Program-made: the position numbers and the translations under genes
NCBI GenBank assembly: GCA_018873225.1
Contig: JAEILZ010000008.1
Location: 1,488,001 to 1,552,000 of the forward strand
DNA from: [Phialemoniopsis] sp. UDSM-2020
Lineage: Eukaryota > Ascomycota > Sordariomycetes > Thyridiales > Thyridiaceae
DNA: 64,000 nucleotides
Reading direction: 5' to 3'
In this document: piece after piece, positions 55,708-64,000 of the stretch
Numbering within the stretch: the first letter of the stretch is position 1
Layout: every line of letters starts with the position of its first letter
The notes under the pieces: model-generated
The model's input: the letters and a program-made list of their open reading frames with translations, nothing else
Told to the model about the DNA's origin: nothing
The model's database searches: none

Positions 55708-57495
55708 CTACTGTCTGGAAAGACGAGCGGCCTTGAACCTGCTTACTCGCTTGGGTTCTTCATCCACTTCCACCGGTCCAGTTGGTGGTTCGTCCTCCTT
55801 CAAGAAGCCTCCTTGGCTATGGATAAGTCGGTTCCGTCGTCGGTGGTACTCAACGGCTGCTTCCTGGTGAAGCAACGTCGCGTTCATCTCATCCGGTTCC
55901 CTAGCCTCAGTCGTGTCTCTCTCCAGGACTGCTTCTGCTATGGTTTGGCCCTCTGGTCCAGAAGGTGCGATCCTCTCGTCTTTGTCCTGGTCCAAGAATC
56001 GTACAGGTGCTTCTCCGGGACCCTTGGGAGTCGGGGCAGCTGTCTTTCCTGGTTCGGACAAATTGCCAGAGTCCTTGTCAGCTCGGTTCGATTTGAACCT
56101 AGAAGGCTTCCTAGAACCCCTTTCGGTGGGTGCCGAGGCCGGTTTGGTCCGCTCAACAATGTCGCTCAAAGGTTCCACCAGTGGCTCTTCCGGTTCTGTC
56201 TGCTCTGATTTCGGCCGCTCCGGTAAGCCCCCAACGCCATCGGGGGCGATGTCAAGGTTCTCAGCGAACTTGACCGCTTTCTTCTCAGATGTGCCAGAGG
56301 TCTTGGGCCCGGATTTCAGACTGGACTGCTGAGGTGCCGGATTTTGCTCTGCTTCCTCGGTGGCAATAGAAATCCGGCCAACTCCTTCATCTGGAACGCT
56401 GCCGCGCGTGAATGCTGATTTGACGCCTAACTTATCTTGCAGCTCCAGCATCCTCTCCCGATAGTCGGCGTCCACGTGGAAGTTGCTCCTGCCGTGGCCA
56501 TCTTCACCGTCTTCATCGTCGGTGTAATCAAACTCATAGTCATCGTCCTCATCATCAGTGCCATCTTCCAATGAGAGCTCGGCCACCACAGGACCGATTT
56601 CAGACATGCTATACTCGAGCATTTCCTGGCGTAGAGCAGCGTCCTCTGCTGACTCGCCCTCTGGCAGAATGGCAGACGATGAATGTTTTGTATCCTCCTG
56701 ATCCTTTGCAGTCTGCATGATTTGCGCCAGTCTTCGTGCCGCGCGCGACGGTGGCTCGGAATCGCCATCCTCTGAGTCTTCGTGACCCGGTTTTGTGTCG
56801 TCTGCGAACGAGACGCCTTTCTTCTTGGATGCCAAACCCTCGCTTCTCTCTTGAATGACCTCTCGCGAAGGGCCCGCCTCATCTGTCGCTACCGAAGAAG
56901 GATCTTGAGTGGTACCACCTTCTTCTTCCTCGGTTATTCTTGATCCTTCGTCTCTTTCCGGTAGGTCTTTGATACCGGCCTTCTTCAGGGCTTCCAGCAG
57001 TTGCGGCTGTATGTCTCCTGGTCTCTGCACCTGGTATGACAAGACATTATTGTCCTCGTCGAGTTGCTCCACAATATCCATGACCTCTTCACCATCTTCG
57101 TGCGTGTAGTCGGGCTGGGCAATCACCGTCGCGGCGGCGAGCTTGTTCTCGGCTGCCTCGAGCTGCTTATCGAGGGTTTCCACATTCTTGGTGGAATAGT
57201 CGATGCGCCGGGACAGGACATTGACGATCTGTTCGGCAGGTTTGAGATCGACTCGGCCAAAGATCTCGTCGACTTCCTTCTTGGTGACAACCTGGCCGTC
57301 AAAGTCCCTGCGGATTCTGGCGAGATCTGCGCGCTGCACGGGCTTGGGAAGGGACGTCACTTCTTCCTTTAAGGCCTCATAGTCTAGGTTCCAGAGCTGC
57401 CACTGTTGCAGAGACTTCCTGAGCTTCTCAACATTCTGTTCGAGGAGCTGCCTGTGCCGCTCGAGGTCAAGAAAGCTGTCCTTGACTGAGGCCAT
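55708..57495 (-). CDS. BUD27: URI/Bud27-like unconventional prefoldin
   Basis: Intronless, 595 aa. An N-terminal prefoldin-like alpha hairpin is seen (about residues 1-140): LERHRQLLEQNVEKLRKSLQQWQ, a short beta region FDGQVVTKKEVDEIFG, then NVLSRRIDYSTKNVETLDKQLEAAENKL. A long acidic, disordered middle follows (DDEDDDYEFDYTDDEDGED at about 280-300). The C-terminus EMNATLLHQEAAVEYHRRRNRLIHSQGGFL fits the DUF3835 element of fungal Bud27/URI. Yeast Bud27 links RNA polymerase assembly, through Rpb5, to translation and TOR signalling. Orthology is inferred from the prefoldin plus DUF3835 layout. Confidence 0.82.
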   Translation of the reverse strand: MASVKDSFLDLERHRQLLEQNVEKLRKSLQQWQLWNLDYEALKEEVTSLPKPVQRADLARIRRDFDGQVVTKKEVDEIFGRVDLKPAEQIVNVLSRRIDYSTKNVETLDKQLEAAENKLAAATVIAQPDYTHEDGEEVMDIVEQLDEDNNVLSYQVQRPGDIQPQLLEALKKAGIKDLPERDEGSRITEEEEGGTTQDPSSVATDEAGPSREVIQERSEGLASKKKGVSFADDTKPGHEDSEDGDSEPPSRAARRLAQIMQTAKDQEDTKHSSSAILPEGESAEDAALRQEMLEYSMSEIGPVVAELSLEDGTDDEDDDYEFDYTDDEDGEDGHGRSNFHVDADYRERMLELQDKLGVKSAFTRGSVPDEGVGRISIATEEAEQNPAPQQSSLKSGPKTSGTSEKKAVKFAENLDIAPDGVGGLPERPKSEQTEPEEPLVEPLSDIVERTKPASAPTERGSRKPSRFKSNRADKDSGNLSEPGKTAAPTPKGPGEAPVRFLDQDKDERIAPSGPEGQTIAEAVLERDTTEAREPDEMNATLLHQEAAVEYHRRRNRLIHSQGGFLKEDEPPTGPVEVDEEPKRVSRFKAARLSRQ

Positions 57496-57867
57496 GGTGA
57501 GATGCTGACGGTCCAGGCGCGACGAATTGTTGGTGTTGACAAAGCGAAGACCAGAAAAAAAATCCTAGATCTGCAGGTGGAGGTGTAGGGCGATTCAAGT
57601 GGGTGACTAAAGCTTGACAAGCGGGGCGCCGTTAGCTGCTTGCCTTCCCGTCCCAAAGTCAAATCGATAACAGCCCCGAGCACTCACGATTCAAAGTGGT
57701 CGAACATAGAGTCCTCATAATTAGCTGTCTTCAATGAATTATAAATGATCTATGTGTCTTCGAGGGGGAAAATCTAGGACTTTACTTATGTTGGTAGTGT
57801 TGATGAGACAATCCGTCCTCGAGCTCAACAATCCATGCTCTATGTCGACCCTGGAAAGAAGATGCGA
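57496..57867. other. intergenic between tandem minus-strand genes
   Basis: 372 bp; it must include the URI-like promoter. No gene seen. Confidence 0.45.
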
Positions 57868-58791
57868 TCATATCTTCGGCTTAAGAATGACGAACAATGC
57901 CTCGCCTTGCGCAAGCTTATTGGAGTCCTTATCCCATATAGCAGCTTCCATATAAACTTTCCGACCTTCAACCCTTTGCACCCGCCCAGTCGCTAGGATA
58001 ACACTTGGGGTCCTCACTGGCTGGAGGAATTTTGTGTTGAGAAAGGCCGTCATTTGATCCTTGTCCGGTACGCCGCCCCATTTCCTGTTGACCTGGCCAA
58101 CGAGTCCCATGATCTCGTCGAGGATGGAGATGACAATTCCTCCGTGGCAGGTATTGGGAAACCCATTGATGCCTTGCTCCAAGCTAAGGAAAGCCTTCAC
58201 CTCATCCACGCGTTCGCCTTGCTTGGATGGCTTCTCATAAAAGGTCAGGAACGCGGGGATTGTTTTGTCCGTACCCAATGTCTTTGCGAACAGCTCATCT
58301 TCGGTCGAAGGCTTCGCAGTGCGGCTTACAGGCGTTTCAACCACAACCCTCGGATCCTGCAGATGCTCATTACACCATGGAATTTTCTTGAAGTACTCAT
58401 AATTCGAGTCTCCTTGCGCTGGTCTGTTTGCGGCCATCCTAGACTTTGACCATTGATTAGGACGCTCGATGCCTGTGGGGGAGTTGAAGCAACGCCTGGC
58501 GATGCCTTGCGCGACGGCGAGATTTTGAAGTATGCGAGGTCTCATAAACATGGGCAGTGACGCCAGGTGCAATGAACAACTGTAGGTCCTCAAGAAAGCA
58601 AGAGGCAATGCAATGGACAAGATATAGAGTCTGCTTGAGATTGTCGGGATGACATCAATCGATAAGTAGCTGAGACCTTGAAGACCGAGGCGGCGCCGGA
58701 ACCGGGATGCCAAAAGATGGGGCAGCCTTGCGTGCCTCGGCAAAGCTCTGGGCACTAAAACCAGGGGTCTTAGTGGAATAAGCAACGTCAT
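57868..58791 (-). CDS. hotdog-fold thioesterase (THEM4/4HBT-like), probably mitochondrial
   Basis: Acyl-CoA thioesterase family. The conserved part, from about YEYFKKIPWCNEHLQDP to the end ALFVILKPKI, holds the hotdog core NTCHGGIVISILDEIMGLVG, where the HGG turn and following Asp are active-site elements, and FLQPVRTPSVILATGRVQRVEGRKVYMEAAIWD. The frame is open up to ATG 58791 (307 aa). A second ATG at 58551 gives 227 aa beginning MFMRPRILQNLAVAQGIARRCF, a plausible mitochondrial presequence. I give the long form but consider the 58551 start equally likely; an unseen 5' intron is also possible. Confidence 0.8.
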   Translation of the reverse strand: MTLLIPLRPLVLVPRALPRHARLPHLLASRFRRRLGLQGLSYLSIDVIPTISSRLYILSIALPLAFLRTYSCSLHLASLPMFMRPRILQNLAVAQGIARRCFNSPTGIERPNQWSKSRMAANRPAQGDSNYEYFKKIPWCNEHLQDPRVVVETPVSRTAKPSTEDELFAKTLGTDKTIPAFLTFYEKPSKQGERVDEVKAFLSLEQGINGFPNTCHGGIVISILDEIMGLVGQVNRKWGGVPDKDQMTAFLNTKFLQPVRTPSVILATGRVQRVEGRKVYMEAAIWDKDSNKLAQGEALFVILKPKI

Positions 58792-59074
58792 GATTGGCGG
58801 GTCCAACTTTAGCCCCAGCAGGTCCAGAGAGCGCTAGCCTTACAGCACACGGTGACATTTGATTTCTTAATTAGACGCGCCGCGACGACACGCATGTTGG
58901 ACACACCTTGATAGATGCACATGCACTTTTGCGACTGCACGCAGCTCGTATCGTCTATCTGGACACCCCGTGCTAATCTACAAGGATTCACAGCGCTCTG
59001 CCTGTGCTTGACATTCGTTGAACAACCCTTCTGAATATGCGCTGAAGGCCTTCACCACCCTCAATTTGGCCAAA

Positions 59075-61083
59075 ATGGGCCCCTTTTCTTTTCTCAAGAG
59101 TGTCTATGACATAGACAATCTCGACACTCGCTTTACAACCCCCTCCTCCGTTCCTTACAAGACAGTTGTCGAGTCACGAGACAGTGTGACCGGCAAGAGG
59201 GCTGTGAAGCCTGATCCCAACGCGCAACCGTCCAAATGGAGGACACCCGAATTCATCACCTACATTATCGTGGTCGCAATATTGCTGCCGTGGATGTTCT
59301 GGATTGCGTATGATGTGTCGAGGCGTATGTAAATCGAGATATATCCGTGTTACGTATCTTGTTCCTAATATCACGACATAGCTACCGATCCTCGTTATCC
59401 CAAGTTCGAACAGCACCTGTCACCGGGGTGGATTCCTGGTCGGAAGATTGTAAGACATCGTACTTGGCTTTCGCCTTGTCATGAAAGACTCTAATTCGGG
59501 CCATAGGATGTCTCCGATTCTCAATATCACAGCTTTCGATCCAACCTCCCTTACATGGCCATTCTCCTTCTAGCACATCCTTTTTGCCGGACAGTCTGGA
59601 ATGTCATGTACCCTACGCCCCAGCATGATGGGAAGGAAATCAAGCCCGAACACGCAGAAGCTCGCTTGAACCAGCGCGCCTCGTTCGACTACGCTTTCGC
59701 ATTCATATACCTCGTTGCACTGCATGGGTTCTCGTCCCTCAAGGTTCTGACGATCCTCTACGTTAACTACCAGCTTGCGACTAGCCTTCCGAGGAAACAC
59801 GTACCTGTTGCTACCTGGGTGTTCAATATCGGCATCTTGTTCGCCAATGAGCTTTGTGAGGGATACCACTACAAGAGCATAGCACTTCTTGTCTCCGCCC
59901 CCGAGTCGTCGCTGGTACAATGGGGCGCGTGGCTCGACAGCTGGGGCGGGCTCATGGCTAGATGGGAGGTCTTGTTCAACCTGACCGTCCTCAGGCTGAT
60001 CAGCTTCAATTTGGACTACTGCTGGAGCCAAGACGGGCGCGGGTCAAGTCCTATCGAGGTACGGTTTTCAGCTCCCTTCTGCAGTCTACATGAGGCAATG
60101 CTAATATTCCAAAGAAGAAGCAACTAGACCCTGCCAACCTCTCAGAGCGGGATCGTGTGACGACCCCTGCTGAGGCTAGGGACTTCTCCTTCCGCAATTA
60201 CATGGCCTACGCCGTGTATGCTCCGCTGTACCTGACGGGGCCGATCATGACCTTCAACGACTTCATGTGGCAGAGCCGCTACAAGGCCGCTAGCATCGAG
60301 ACGCCGCGCACCCTGCGCTACGCCATGCGGTTCGCCCTCTGTCTGCTGGCCATGGAGCTCGTGTTGCACTATGATTATGTCGGAGCTATCTCCAAGGCCG
60401 GTCCGGACTGGTCTTCCTACACGGCAGCGCAACTCTCCCTCCTATCGTTCTTCAACCTCCACATCATCTGGCTCAAGCTGCTGATTCCCTGGCGCCTCTT
60501 CCGCCTGTGGGCCCTCATCGACGGCATTGACCCGCCCGAGAACATGCTGCGCTGTGTCAGCAATAATTACAGCACCCTAGCCTTCTGGCGCGCCTGGCAC
60601 CGCTCCTACAACAAGTGGCTCATCCGCTACATCTACGTGCCGCTCGGCGGCGCCAACTTCCGCAGCTGGCGCAGCGGCGTCCGCTCTGTTGTGACTTACT
60701 TGTTCGTCTTCACCTTCGTGGCTCTCTGGCACGATATCCAGCTACGCCTGCTCATCTGGGGCTGGCTCGTCGTCTTCTTCTTCCTGCCCGAGGTGATGGC
60801 CGGCTTCCTGTTCCCTCGGCGCAAGTGGGAGTCGCGGCCGACGGCGTACCGCATGTTGTGCTGCGTCGGCGCCGTGGGCAATGTGCTCATGATGATCAGT
60901 GCCAACCTGATCGGCTTCGCCGTCGGTCTGGACGGCATGCAGAGCATCATCAAGAGTATCTTCCATGACTTTTCCGGATTCATCTTCTTGGTCACGACAT
61001 GCGTCGCGCTGTTTGTGGGCGTGCAGATCATGTTTGAGATCCGTGAGGAGGAATCGAGGAAGGGCATCAAGCTCAGGTGTTGA
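59075..61083 (+). CDS. GUP1: MBOAT O-acyltransferase Gup1
   Basis: ER multipass acyltransferase; in yeast it remodels GPI-anchor lipids and affects glycerol uptake and wall integrity. Four exons: 59075-59324, 59382-59449, 59507-60058, 60115-61083; 612 aa. Start at ATG 59075; the frame extends upstream only from TTG. Many hydrophobic spans, beginning FITYIIVVAILLPWMFWIAY. MBOAT signatures: NNYSTLAFWRAWHRSYNKW (about 440-458), YIYVPLGG, and the invariant His in FVALWHD (about H496). The last intron's acceptor CCAAAG, with branch CTAAT, keeps frame into KKQLDPANLSERDR. C-terminus EIREEESRKGIKLRC. Confidence 0.94.
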
Positions 61084-61336
61084 ATCAGGTCCACTGTAGA
61101 ATATGGGTATGAACAAGACAGTTTCTGGTGGCATGACGAGTAGGAGTATAACGACGAGATGGGATAATTAAACAAGTTCTTATAGCCCATGTCTGACATA
61201 ACAACAGAACACGGGCATTTGTATAGATTTGTATTTGAGATCAGAATTATGGGTATATTTCCACGAAATACGACTGAAATCTGAGCAGACATCAACCAAT
61301 TATGCGCCGTGCAGCGTCATACGTGCCCTCCATATC

Positions 61337-62274
61337 TCAGCGTGAAGAATCACGCATCTTCCTCCCCTCGACCCACGCCCCATCGGGCCTCGTCATCTCG
61401 ACGTCGTCGTCGTTGCGCCGCCACTCGGCCTTGCGCGACGCCTTACCGCGCATGCCCATCTTGTCCTCGGTCACCCACAGGCGGAGCCACACAGCGCCGC
61501 GGGCGAGCAAGAAGACGACGATGCAGCCGACAGCGATGCCAAAGACGTACGCGGCGACGAGCGCGCCGTTCTTGCCCGGGTCGAGAAAAGAATAGGTGTA
61601 GAAGCCCTTGGTCGCGCGCGTCAGGTAGGCGAGGGCGAGGTACAGCGCCAGCACGATGATGAGCCAGAGCAGGTGCAGCCAGGGCGGTAGCGCAGTGCGC
61701 GGCACGAAGATCTCGAAGAGGGCGAAGACGGAGTTGAGGGCGTGCTGGGAGATGTTGCGGAAGAGGTCGAAGGGGGCGGTCAGCTTGGACCCCGGGAAGA
61801 GGACGGCCCAGTAGACGACGGTGACGATGAAGGGGTAGACGACGACCGAGGTGTAGAGGGCCGAGTGCAGGGCCTGCAGGGGCCGGGGCAGGCGGTCGAG
61901 CAGGGCGCGGCCCGTCGCGGCGTAGGTTAGGGTGTGGACGGCGGCGACGGCGAAGTAGAAGGCGAGCCCCCAGTAGGTGAGGATAGTAAAGTAGGAGAAG
62001 TTATTGCCGGCCTCGGCGCAGCCGCCAATGGAGTCGTGGGAGCAGTAGAAGCCGATGGTGAAGAAGAGGACGACGAACTGGAAGACGGCCTAGAAGAGAA
62101 GAAGGGTGCCCCAATGGTCAGCGACACTGGGCGGCGATGTTTTGATCATGACGTTTCACAACTTACAAAAAGCGCACGGCAGAAGCCGAGCACGTAGGGC
62201 GGGAGGATCCATGATGTCTCGAACCTGTTGGTCGGATCCCATCTGTCCTTCCCAAAGGCAAAGACACGGGCCAT
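61337..62274 (-). CDS. FAR-17a/AIG1-like multipass membrane protein
   Basis: Two exons, 62274-62167 and 62089-61337 (77-nt intron GTAAGT..TAG), 286 aa. The N-terminus MARVFAFGKDRWDPTNRFETSW leads into a series of about six hydrophobic helices (AVFQFVVLFFTIGFY, ILTYWGLAFYFAVAAVHTL, YTSVVVYPFIVTVVYWAVLF, WLHLLWLIIVLALYLALAYL, ALVAAYVFGIAVGCIVVFLLA). The YWGLAFYFAV and NISQHALNSVFALFEIF segments, the latter with the conserved His, match the FAR-17a/AIG1 family, whose animal members are FAHFA hydrolases with Thr/His catalytic residues. The C-terminal tail is charged and cytosolic. Fungal substrate unknown. Confidence 0.82.
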
Positions 62275-64000
62275 GATGCCTCTTTGGTGAGCCGTGCTGA
62301 GTCTAGAGGCCTACAGGGTGTATCAAAGAGAGAGAAAATACGGCATTGTGGACGTGTTAAGGGTAGAAGAAAGAAAGAGTCTGGGTCGTCAGACAGGCGC
62401 GCGCAAGTAATAATATTGCGAAATCCTTCTCACCAACAAAGCGTAATTTAGGACTGACTTATTCGGTACTTGGACTCTACCAGGTTTACGGGCCCAAGCT
62501 AAAGTAAATAAGGACAAAGCTCAGCTTAATCCAGCTATTGGCGCCAACTATGTACGTGCTCCGTACATACTTACAGGATCTGACCCACGTCAGTTCACTG
62601 TGTTCTGCCGACTTAACTGGTCCGCACTTTGTTGGCTTGGAGATGCCAACGGACAAAGAGATGACATGTCCGTAAAGCCTTAGCTTGACCGATTGACCAA
62701 AGTACGTACAGAGGCGGGAATGGATCAGCTGGTTGGCGAGACCAGCGCCTCGCTTGTCTTCCCGCAGCTTGAGAGCTTTACACGTGTGCCGCGTGGCTGT
62801 GAGCTAATGTGGATGAGAAGCAATTGATAGTCCACTTTGGTAAGACAGCGGCACGGGGCAGGCCTGCCAAGCGGACGGGTCCGCTCACCGGGATTCCACT
62901 GACCTCTGCCGTAGGTAGTGGGATCAACCTTTGTGTGCGCGAACCCAGTTGGTCGCGCTCTGTTTAAGCTCTGTGATCTGGTGCGATCGACTGCACATCA
63001 GAGTCCGAACATCGATCAACGGCGACGTGCTGTCTGTCTCCTGTAATTGTATGTACGACGTCAAGAATGGGTTGTAGGCTCTGCTAAAGGTTGGCTAGAC
63101 TATGAAGAGCCATGAGAGGGTTGCTCTTAGGACAAAGATTAGACACCTAGATCCTTATGAACGTTGCGTGTATTGAACTCCGGTGAAGGCGCCCGGGGAC
63201 CAAGGCAGATGATGTCCGCAAGACAAGTCTGGCCGACACTCTTGTCAAGAACTAGAGAGCACACAGCGCATCTTTGCAATGTGGTCCTGTCTTTCTTTCT
63301 CACGAATTGACCGTTGGACCTACTTCGTAGCCGCCGTATTCGTTGTCAACGTCAAAGTATGTCCTGGTGGTTGTTGGTCCAGCCCCGGGGTAGCGGGTCG
63401 ATGCAACCCTATAATGCACAGCTCAGGGGAAGAAAGTGAGAATTTAGAAGACACCTGCCTGCTCCGTGGAGCGAATACTAAACCGACGGGCCGGGCCTCT
63501 GGTTTGTTTTGTTTGTTGTTTTCCACCTTGGTGAGACTCCGGTTTCAAAGACGAAGAAGAGCAAGCAAACCAACATGGTCATGGAAAGATCAGCGCGACG
63601 AGAGTTTCACGGGCCTGTTGGGCCATGGCAGGTGCTCCTCGCGTGGCCGGGGTTGGTTCCGTTGTGCATTTTTTTCTACGGGGACTCATCAGGGGACCAA
63701 AACTTCGGCATTCTTTGCAACGGTCGAATAGCGGTTAAGCGGCTGGCGAGGGTCCATTGTGATCCTGGTGATGTGTACCAAGATTATTTGCGATTCCACC
63801 ATGACCCCAGCTTTCGCGGATGTATCTTGGCTTTGGTGGTGATAGGTTCTTTTGCAACAGCCCTGTGTGCTCGTCGAATGTGTCCCGTTGACTATCAAGG
63901 GATGTCTCCGCATCCTCGTGCGACTCATTCCCGATCCAAGTGTGAAAAAAGAAAAGACAAAAACCGTCTGGCTGGAATTTAGATTAAAACGCGGCACGAC
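62275..64000. other. 1.7 kb gene-free right end
   Basis: Includes the FAR-17a-like promoter. Open frames at 63279-63982 overlap in two readings, lack domain content and show no consistent splice structure, so I do not call them. Fungal-spacer words such as CTCCGTACATAC occur near 62561. No RNA gene or mobile element is seen. Confidence 0.5.

Noticed and set aside
58655..58859. 67-codon minus-strand frame starting MSPCAVRLAL upstream of the thioesterase
   Set aside because: Could be a 5' exon, but no donor/acceptor pair that keeps frame with the enzyme could be identified; left as an open question in findings.
63279..63982. Overlapping 150- and 157-codon frames near the right edge
   Set aside because: Mutually overlapping, no domain, Cys/Arg/Trp-rich random composition, no consistent introns.

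Overview
The window reads as nuclear DNA of a filamentous ascomycete, most likely a Sordariomycete-type Pezizomycotina. The genes carry short spliceosomal introns (mostly 50-80 nt, GT..AG, with CTAAC/CTNAC branch sites). Coding regions are GC-rich, intergenic regions are short, and lineage-typical families are present (HET domain, Zn2Cys6 regulator, 2OG oxygenase, APH-like kinase). No rRNA, tRNA, CRISPR, intact transposon or virus-like gene could be supported. I built exon models by hand by matching splice sites to reading frame; every spliced model given as complete closes in frame to a stop.

Layout, 1-9.7 kb: 5' part of ERG10 (minus, runs off the left edge), a HET-domain gene (minus), SNU114 (plus, U5 snRNP GTPase, with an atypically long structured intron) and CIA2 (minus, cytosolic Fe-S targeting). 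9.7-16.4 kb: a 6.7 kb stretch with no supportable gene. 16.4-27.1 kb: a Zn2Cys6 transcription factor (plus), a TMEM186-like mitochondrial membrane protein, a thioredoxin-fold protein and a 2OG-Fe(II) oxygenase (all minus), FRG1 (plus) and a WDR89-like WD40 protein (minus).

27.5-45.4 kb: HRD3 (plus, ERAD), an APH/ChoK-like kinase (plus), a one-TM PPxY protein (plus), an acidic protein of unknown function (minus), alanyl-tRNA synthetase ALA1 (plus, probably dual-targeted), NDUFAF7 (minus), the membrane-anchored cysteine synthase homologue MCY1 (plus) and TFIIS/DST1 (minus). 46-62.3 kb: mitochondrial AspRS MSD1 (minus), an AP180-type ANTH clathrin adaptor (plus), TFB3/MAT1 (minus), NUDC (plus), a URI/BUD27-like prefoldin (minus), a hotdog thioesterase (minus), GUP1 MBOAT (plus) and a FAR-17a/AIG1-like membrane protein (minus). 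62.3-64 kb holds no gene I can support.

The genes form no pathway cluster. This is mostly a housekeeping segment: translation, transcription and RNA polymerase, mitochondrial assembly and endocytosis. Many neighbours are divergent and share 0.3-0.8 kb promoters (HET/SNU114, 2OG/FRG1, WDR89/HRD3, ALA1 and its neighbour, NDUFAF7/MCY1, TFB3/NUDC, thioesterase/GUP1). No clearly new multi-gene system is visible. The most unusual signals are the structured SNU114 intron, the N-terminal extension of ALA1, the long gene-free region beside the zinc-cluster regulator, and several conserved single genes of unknown function.
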